From positions 434,001 through 498,000 of the forward strand of contig JAFKAC010000032.1 of NCBI GenBank assembly GCA_025766275.1: a stretch of DNA of 64,000 nucleotides, given 5' to 3'. Shown one piece after another: positions 35,667 to 44,500 of this stretch. Positions within the stretch are counted from its first letter, which is position 1; each line of letters opens with the position of its first letter. Both the position numbers and the translations under genes were made by a program. The stretch is from Lactarius indigo (Eukaryota > Basidiomycota > Agaricomycetes > Russulales > Russulaceae). The notes beneath the pieces are model-generated. The model worked only from the letters and a program-made list of their open reading frames with translations. It did not search any database and was not told where the DNA came from.

Positions 35667-37213
35667 GCGCTTGTGCAGCAAATTTCCTGGTCTTCTATGA
35701 TACCCCCCCTATCATGTTGTCTGCCTGACTTGTTTAGGACTGAAAACGTATATACACTCGACACACCCGTAGCTCACGCGGAGTTGGATCGGTCGGTGGA
35801 CGGTGTAAATGGAGAGCGCTGCCTGCCTAGTTTGTCTTCTCCAGGCTCGCTTTAAAGGAGAGAGTGTGTTGGTTCTTTCCGTTCTCCATATCTATCGAAT
35901 ATCGTTATTCCCTTTCCCCTTCGCCGTCATCCCTCTTCCTTTTTTTTTTTTCTTTTAAAGATTTGTGTCAGATCGTGTTGCCATAACCATATATATGCCC
36001 TTCTCTTTCCTCATCGCCTCGCCTCGTTTCGCTCGTTGCTTGCGTACCTCTCCCGTATACATACCGTACCGTACCGTATCGTACCATATTACAATACGTA
36101 GCTGTCTCCTCTCTAACAAACTGACGTAACACCTACCCCAATGATCCGCTCTTCACATGGATGGTTTTCCGTTGGTTCAGATACCCCCATTTGTGTGAAG
36201 ATTACACGACTTGGTAAGAAAGGAGGGTTTAGGCTTTGATCGCCAGGGCGTGTCAATGCACGGTCGTCGTGAGTGGGAAAACGTAACGTTGCGCATGTCG
36301 GTGCCTTGCGAAAATCAGGGGATCAGTAATAAGAGAAACAATACGGGATCCGGAACGTACTTGTTGAATTGAAATGACCCAGATACCCCGATTTGAAATT
36401 ATTATTGTTCCACGTCCTCGACCCTTGATCTGCCCTGGGGTCAGGGTGATCAACCGTACCAATGCGCAGCCTGAGGGTGTTGGTGTTGCTCTCCTCCATT
36501 TTGAGGAGCCGGTACGCAATTCGCCACTGTTCTTTCGGTCATTATCACCGCCAGAAAGCACGAGATTGAAGGTCCGGCAAGAACATTCCTCAGAACTCAC
36601 AGCACGCGCTAACCTAGTTTTCTCGGTCTGGGCACCACTCGTATAGGAGTACGGCAGCACGGCAACACGTGCTGAACAACACTGCTGTTGGTTTATCGGG
36701 GACGGGGGTCGGCTTAGAGCGAGCGATTGAAAAACGTACACTGTTCATGCTTCGAGTGGACGACCGGGTGATCAATCGTACCTATTCGCATCGAGCCTCC
36801 TATCATACTGTACTCACCAGCGACGCGGCGCACAGCAGGCGACGATTAGCGATTGCGGCAAGGTTCAGTACCGGTATAGACCGCATCGCCAGGGAGCAGC
36901 TGACTGAGGCCACGACGTTTCGGGTAGCAGGAGAAAGCCGAGGCCCAAGCTAAGGGTGAAAAGTTCCAGGACGCGAACGCTAATTATTCGTAAAACACAA
37001 CATGTTCCTTTGGTAACACCGAAGATGTCATATACTAGTACAGTTCAGCGCATTCCGATTCTTCGCGTGAAAAGGTTCCGGAGAAATATTCACGCTAGAA
37101 CCAACGCGTGCTACGAACTTGGGAGGCGTTAATGGTTGTTGGAACGATGGTTAGCATGGGCATACCAATTACAATTCTTGGACTTCATCGCCTTCAAAAT
37201 TTCGAAACGCACA
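35667..37213. other. nrd1 3' UTR and intergenic region
   Basis: 35667-36150 is probably the nrd1 3' UTR with pyrimidine tracts. 36250-36950 holds two loosely similar segments (GTGATCAA(C/T)CGTACC at about 36447 and 36766) and short frames on both strands, with no recognisable gene. Confidence 0.4.
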
Positions 37214-38729
37214 TCAAGAGGCTTCGCTAGACGGCCTGATGGCTTGTTGGTGGGGAACACGGTCCATGTGAGCTGCCGACGTGATAGTCCAGGGATCGAC
37301 CAAGCTATTTATCTATGCAACCGGTTAATGGACTGTGAAAGGCAAGGAAGCAGATAAAGGCTACAAAGATTCTGTGCGCAAAGTCCGGTTCAAACGGTTT
37401 CGTGCTCTCTATCCTGGTTATCTGCTCGGGCGTGAGCGAGATATCGAGCGCTTGCAAGTTCTCCCGTAGCTGTTCAACCTTGCGCCCGCCAATGATCGGG
37501 AATACATACGGGGTCTTGAGAAGGTGGTATGCGATCGCCACTAGTATGGCAAATCAGGTCAGCGAATGCGCCAACTCGGTGCCACATTCAGTCGTGCGAG
37601 AGATTCGTTTACCTGCGGTGATGCTAGCCACCCCGACTTCCTTTGCGATCTCTTCCAACACGAGACACACCTTCCTCTCCTCCTCGGTGCGCTCCCAGCT
37701 CTGGCTAAACAGCGTGGAGCCCTTTTCGCCGCTCTCCCTCCTTCGTTCTTCCTCCGCGTCGGTTCTGACTTTTCCGCCGCCAAGGACGCCCCACGGGGCG
37801 ATCGCGAGTCCCTCTGAACGCGCCATCGGGATGATCTCGCGCTCGAGGGAGCGATCGAAGACACACCACCGGCCTTGATAGATCACAAAGGGCGACTTTC
37901 CGTGGTATTTCGCGTATTGGTTTGCCTTGACCACCACCCACGCCGGTGCCCCTGTGATCCCCTGCAGAACGCTATCAAGAACGGAAAAGGACTGCGGGGG
38001 GTGAGACGGGCGGAACGCACCAGGTAGAGGACCTTTCCTTGGACGACGAGGGTATGAAGAGCGTCCATGACCTCCTCGACGGACGTGGTGTACTCCCAAA
38101 AATGCACGTAGAGAATGTCAACGTACGACGTGCGTAGCTTTTTGAGCGAATCGCGGAAAGAGAGGTGCAGCGACTTTGCGTGGTTGCCAACGTAGTTCAC
38201 CCTTTGAGAGATGTCGCTTTGATCTCGTATATAATACATCGTGTACTTGAGGTAGATATCGATATCAACACAATGGAGAAGAGCAACAAATCGCGCGCGT
38301 ACCTTGGTGGCGATAACTAACTGATCGCGAATGCCGCGCTTTTCGGCCCATTCACCGATGAACTCCTCAGAAGTCCCATCCTGACTGAAAGCCCCGTCAT
38401 TCCGCCTGAAAACTGCTCAAGAGTCGAAGAACACGCACTAACTGTTGGCGGTGTCGATAAAGTTACCCTGGCCAAGCCGTCGAGCGTCAGATACGGAAGG
38501 TCCTAGTCTCCAAATGACGACTCACGCCAAGATCAAAGTACGCGTCAAGGAGCCTGAACGAGCTTTCCTTATCCATGGCGCCCAAACCGACTTCGTGCCA
38601 TTTGTCTCCTATGCTCATCCCTCCAAGACAAATAGGCGACACCCGCACACCTGCACGAGGAGAGAGGGTGCGGTAGCGGGCGAGTTTAGATGCTGGGGGC
38701 GGCGGGATGGTCCAAAGCGGCTTCGACAT
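37214..38729 (-). CDS. Aldo-keto reductase, aryl-alcohol-dehydrogenase / norsolorinic acid reductase type
   Basis: An NADPH-dependent carbonyl reductase of the fungal AAD family. Start ATG at 38729 ([16 protein letters not shown]). Exons give [20 protein letters not shown], then [18 protein letters not shown]. The join that keeps the catalytic Tyr uses the acceptor before TCAGGATGGGACTTC. Then [77 protein letters not shown], and [20 protein letters not shown]. The tetrad Asp, Tyr, Lys (IATK) and His (VHFW) is complete. The C-terminus [18 protein letters not shown], matching the usual QQAIRP ending, stops at 37214. Cytosolic; physiological substrate unknown. Two broken relatives lie at 39442-39990 and 50313-50770. 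Confidence 0.8.
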
Positions 38730-39441
38730 GGCTAGAAAGGCAGAGAGGAGGTGTAAGCGCCGTAAGACTGCGCAAGGTGTTGCAAACCTATCACGACGAT
38801 GTCCTCAAATGGTTATTCCTCAAGCCACCACAGGGTAGATGGATTGCGCTCCACGGCCACTTCCCATCAAAATCTCAACCTGAGCGCTTTCGTGACCTTC
38901 CCCGTGAAGGAAAAGTCGGATATATGCCCCATGGATAGACCGGGTCGTGGTCGGGAACTCGAAGAGACCCAAGAAGTGACCAGTAAGTCACTAGAAAGTT
39001 GCCCGGGCCGGGTTCAGTTCAGCGGGGTCACCGCCGAAGCGTTGTCAGGGCACCAGCACCATTCTATCACAAAATAGCGTCACTTCTCACTTCATGTAGC
39101 GATACTTTAGTGCACGATCACCAGTACCCTGAATTATTTAAGTATATTGTTTTCATGAGCGGCCTCTAGAGACTCGGATGCGCATTTGTAACCTTCTTAG
39201 TACATGGGAGTATTGTGCCAGTCGTTGGGTATAGTCGATATTACATGATCAACCCAACAGGGGACGGAGACCAGTGGCGGGCACGAGACGAAAGAGTCAG
39301 GGCCCTATATGTAAAATCTTGAATGTGTGTGGGACATCTCCGTCCCTAAGGGACTTAATCACACGTTTGCAACTTTCGACGGATCAACGCTGCCCGCGGA
39401 TATACGATTATACACTGTCATTGATATTTTACACACATTAG
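38730..39441. other. Intergenic, no supported gene
   Basis: Short plus-strand frames overlap the upstream region of the aldo-keto reductase gene. No domain is seen. Confidence 0.4.
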
Positions 39442-39990
39442 TCAATCTTTCGATGGTCTCATGGCTTGCGGCAGAGGTACTTGGTCGTGACACCGAAAGG
39501 AGTCACGCCGGTTCCCTGGGAATCCATTTGGTGATGCTTCAAGAGGCAAAGGACAAATTCGACTCACGAAGGTTTTGAATGGGAAGCCAATCTCAAACGT
39601 TGTTGCATCTTCGATCTTCTGAGTCTGCTCCTGAGTCAGGGTGACGTCCAGCGCCTTCAGGTTCTCCTGCAAATGCTCGACCTTGCGGCAGCCGATGATG
39701 GGGATTACATACGGAGAAGGTGGTATACAATCGCGACTATCGCATATTACATTAGAAGTCACTCTTTCCACAATTAGACAATAAATGAGAGAATTGCGCA
39801 CCAGCTGCGATGCCCTCAATACCAACTTCTTGAGCGACCTCCTGCAATACAAGACCCATCTCCTTTTAAAGGGCGTTCGGAGTATAGTTCCACCTTCCGA
39901 GTCGGCTTCGGACTGGAAAAGGCCAAGTATTGCGAGACCCGCCAGAATTACTGTTGTCTCTCGAGTAGTTGTCTATTCGCAAGGGCCTTT
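39442..39990 (-). pseudogene. Broken C-terminal piece of an AAD-type aldo-keto reductase
   Basis: The minus strand encodes PYVIPIIGCRKVEHLQENLK followed by ALDVTLTQEQTQKIED and a distal PQAMRPSKD ending, the hallmark C-terminus of this family. The N-terminal barrel, including the catalytic tetrad, is missing. Weak traces of the preceding helix lie at 39810-39900. The cofactor-binding GGRK motif reads GCRK. Probably debris from a tandem duplication of the gene at 37214-38729. Confidence 0.7.
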
Positions 39991-41594
39991 CTGAAGAAGG
40001 GACAAACGCTCGCTCAGGCGCATAAGCTGATAGAAAGTTGAACCTATGAAAGGTCGGGTACTTGGTTCTCGATACGACCGGTCTATAACTCGGATATGTG
40101 CGCTTTTTCTGTTTTGATCCATTTATATTTCAGATATGTATCCCGGAATATAAATGGATAAATGAAAAGGTCGGGTAAGGAAGCCAAGCCGGCCAAGTCG
40201 TAGCCGGTCAGGTGACGAGGTCGGAGGGATCGGCGAGCAATAACCGCTTTCCCTCCGCCGCGCTCTGCACCTCTTCGCACCTTCGTCTTGATTCTCCCAA
40301 CGAAAGGCGCCTTTGGCATAGCAGGTGGGACACTGTGCATCTATGCGGAAGCTACTTGCCATATGAGCGATGAGAGCGTCGGCTCATGCCATCGTCATAC
40401 TTGCGGTAAGGATCAAACAGAATGGGTTGGTACAAACGGAGCGTCGATGTCGTTTCTTTGCAGAAGTTGAGATCGGGAAATTGCGGGACGCCCGGGCCTT
40501 CCTTGCGTCCAGCATTGGAGAGATATGAGCACCGCATCCTGCTTGACGATGGCTGGGTGCATACTTGATTCAAGAGGAGGGGTTGACCTTCAAATGATGC
40601 GGAATAGGCATTTGACATATGAAGCTATGTGAACTTACGAGGTCTAGAGAGGTCAAGCGCAAACCAGACCCTATACTACCCCGAGTAGCGGCCTTGTTGA
40701 GCTCGGTGCTCCGGAGTGGGCTCTCCCTCTCCTCGCTCCTGCACTTGGATGACGCATCGCCGCACATCGGTGCAGGACCAGGAAAGGAGTTGAAATCGGG
40801 TTCGAAGCCACAGACAGTGTTGATAACAACTCTGTTTACGCCGCCACCGACCCTCTTCTTATGAGCAGGGGAGCTGGGGAGACGAAGACCGGGGAGAAGG
40901 GGTGGAGATCTGTGAAGTGCAAGGGGCGGGGGGAGGGCACATTAATGATGCAAAGAGCGTTTTGAAGTCCACCTTGTTCAGAGGGGTGTTCGTGAAAAGC
41001 CGTGTGTAGGACCGTAGTTGGGGTCGTGAACATGTGCTCGCAGGTCAGCGTGGGCTGGTGGTGCTCAGGATATTTGCAGGCTGTGAGCTATTGGGCTACC
41101 CCATCTGTTTTGAGTGCGCACATGTATGTCTGCAAGGGCTGTAGTCGTCTGGGGGAAATATGACGAGACCATGACGATGGTGATGTTGTTGAGCGCTGAG
41201 CACGCTAACTTTCGTCAACTCTCAAATGGGATCCTGGTATCGCAACCAGATAGCGGAATGAGCGGAATGCGAAGAAAAAAGGAGAACGCTACGCACGCGA
41301 TCAAACATGACGAGAAGGTGGAGATTGTAGGCCTGTCAGTGACCCAAACATTGTATGGGCAGGTAGATGTACTGTATGTACCCTAGGTGGAGACGACGAT
41401 ATCTCAAGCTGCAGGATAATGCCCAGTCCACGGGCGGACCTAGTTGGGCATTTTGACGACAGAGCTGAGACGTCGATATGACTGAGTTGCATGGTGGCTG
41501 CCGCATAAGGAAGGCGAACCGTGTGAACCATCGATCGAGGACGGGGTCAAATCGATCGACAACTCTTGCTTCCCCCACTCACTCACTCATTCCA
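39991..41594. other. Intergenic; possible unrecognised exons on the minus strand
   Basis: Includes a strong hairpin at 40118-40158 (listed separately). A minus-strand frame at 40352-40618 reads like an exon but I cannot connect it to a gene. The last 60 bases before 41595 are C-rich leader sequence of the G-domain gene. Confidence 0.35.
40118..40158. repeat. Perfect 12-bp inverted repeat (hairpin)
   Basis: TCCATTTATATT at 40118-40129 and its exact reverse complement AATATAAATGGA at 40147-40158, separated by 17 nt. Could be a transposon-end or MITE relic; no target-site duplication was identified. Confidence 0.7.
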
Positions 41595-44500
41595 ATGGAC
41601 ACCCAACAACCCACTCGTCAAATTCCAAAGATCAAGTTCCGAGTCCTTATTATAGGAAGGGCGAATGCTGGAAAGACGTCTATCTTGCAACGAGTATGCG
41701 AGACGACGGACAGCCCCATTATTTACCGAGGAGGAAAGCAGGTACGAGCTCAAACAACATATCTGTGGGTCTGATCTCACCTCCAACCAGGTTACACTCG
41801 ACCCGTCCATTGATGTTTGTGCCAATAGTACTTCTCTTTGGTTGCCTCTAAACTTAGAGCCAGAGAGGAGAGCACGACATCGACGATGAACTTACGTTCT
41901 CCAATCATGAGGGCTACATATTTCACGATTCTTGTGGAATCGAGTCTGGAGGCATAGAGGAACTCTGGACTTTGAGAGAATTCATTCAACGCAAGTGTAG
42001 AGAAACGGGACTGGGGGCTAGATTGCATGCAATATGGTTTGGACTCTCAAGGGTTCACGCGTTCAGGGTTACAACAACTGACGATCATACTTTCAGGTAC
42101 TGCGTGCCAATGGACAACCAACGTCCACAACTCGATCTCAAATTTTTCAAGGACATTTGTCCCTACTGGAATGGTACGACGTTATGGAAATTTATGACTG
42201 TATTTAACAGAATGATTTCAAGTCCCCGTCATTGCGGTATTTACCAAATACGACCAATTCCTGCGAAATGTCGAAATCCATGTGGAAGATTTCGGAAACC
42301 CAAATGACAACGTACTCGATGTGGCAGACAAACAGTTTCAAGAGCACTACCTGCGTCTCCTAGGTGACGATGTTAGGTTTGTGCGATTAGAAAGTAGGTT
42401 CAGAGGCAAATACCAGAGTTACGTGCTAATACGTATCGGTAGAAATGCACAGGCAAAACACGCGCTGTGATATGCTTATTGAGACGACGGCTGCGGCTTT
42501 GAGTAATGACGCTGTCGCACTGATGCTCTTGGCTGTGCAAAAGGATAATTTAAAACTGAGTGTTAGAGCAGCGTTGGACCGGTGAGTGCACCAGTTGAAG
42601 GGTCGAAGCGAGCGTTGATCACAATAACCATTGCAGTGTCCTTTCCAATACCAGCCGGAACAAGGGCAGCGAAGGTATAGTTAAGGAATGTCTTATCCCT
42701 TTTCCATACATCTGGGTAAGTGTTGATGGTGTCTTTAATTGTGGTACATGGAGCATGGTGCTTGATGCCGCTTCACTCATAGTATGTGAGTGCCAACTCT
42801 TATTCACGGTTTCCAGATCGACTGACCTAACAATCCCGGTAATCTACTCTCCAGTTTGTGAGCGGCTACCGTCCTTCGCTGCACTTCAAATGTACTGACA
42901 ACGCCTATCCTTGACTCTGCAGAACGTGAGTGGCTGCCGTGGCTCTCTGTTTTAAGCGTACTGACGACACCTGTCCTCGGCTCTCCAGGAAGTGAGTGGC
43001 TGCCATGGCCCGCTATGTTTCAACCCTTCTGACGATGCCTGTCCTTGGCTCTCCAGGTGGTGAGTGGTTGCTGTGGCCCGCTATGTTTCAACCCTTCTGA
43101 CGATGCCTGTCCTTGGCTCTCCAGTCTGTGAGTGGCTGCTGTGGGCCGCTATGTTTCAACCCTGCTGACGACACCTGTCCTCGGCTCTCCAGTCTGTGAG
43201 TGGCTGTTGTGGCTCGCTGTGTTTCAAGCATGCTGACGATGCCTGTCCTCGGCTCTCCAGGGAGTGAGTGGCTGCTGTGGCCCACAACGTTCCAAGCCTG
43301 CTGACGACACCTGTCCTCGGCTCTCCAGTCTGTGAGTGGCTGCTGTGGCCCGCTATGTTTCAACCCTTCTGATGACACCTGTCTTTGGCTCTCCAGGAAG
43401 TGAGTGGCTGCTGTGGCCCGCTATGTTTCAACCCTTCTGACGACACCTGTCCTCGGCTCTCCAGTTGGTGAGTGGCTGCTGTGGCCCACTATGTTTCAAC
43501 CCTTCTGAGAATGCCTGTCCTCGGCTCTCCAGAGAGTGAGTGGCTGCTGTGGCCCGCAACATTCCAAGCCTGCTGACGACACCTGTCCTCGGCTCTCCAG
43601 AGAGTGAGTGGCTGCTGTGGCCCGCAACATTCCAAGCCTGCTGACGACACCTGTCCTCGGCTCTCCAGGAAGTGAGTGGCTGCTGTGGCCCGCTATGTTT
43701 CAACCCTTCTGACGACACCTGTCCTTGGCTCTCCAGGAAGTGAGTGGCTGCTGTGGCCCGCTATGTTTCAACCCTTCTGACGATGCCTGTCCTCGGCTCT
43801 CCAGTCTGTGAGTGGCTGCTGTGGCCCGCAACGTTCCAAGCCTGCTGACAACACCTGTCCTCGACTCTCCAGAGAGTGAGTGGCTGCTATGGCCCGCTAT
43901 GTTTCAACCCTGCTGACGACACCTGTCCTCGGCTCTCCAGGAAGTGAGTGGCTGCTATGGCCCGCTATGTTTCAACCCTGCTGACGACACCTGTCCTCGG
44001 CTCTCCAGTTCGTGAGTGGCTGCTGTGGCCCGCTATGTTTCAACCCTTCTGACGACACCTGTCTTCGGCTCTCCAGGAAGTGAGTGGCTGCTGTGGCCCA
44101 CTATGTTTCAACCCTTCTGACGATGCCTGTCCTCGGCTCTCCAGTCTGTGAGTGGCTGCTGTGGCCCGCAACGTTCCAAGCCTGCTGACGACACCTGTCC
44201 TCGGCTCTCCAGAGAGTGAGTGGCTGCTGTGGCCCGCTATGTTTCAACCCTTCTGACGACACCTGTCCTCGGCTCTCCAGGCAGTGAGTGGCTGCTGTGG
44301 CCCACAACATTCCAAGCCTGCTGACGACACCTGTCCTCGGCTCTCCAGTCTGTGAGTGGTTGCTGTGGCCCGCTATGTTCCAAGCCTGCTGACGATGCCT
44401 GTCCTCGGCTCTCCAGGAAGTGAGTGGCTGCTGTGGCCCGCTATGTTTCAACCCTTCTGACGACACCTGTCCTCGGCTCTCCAGAGAGTGAGTGGCTGCT

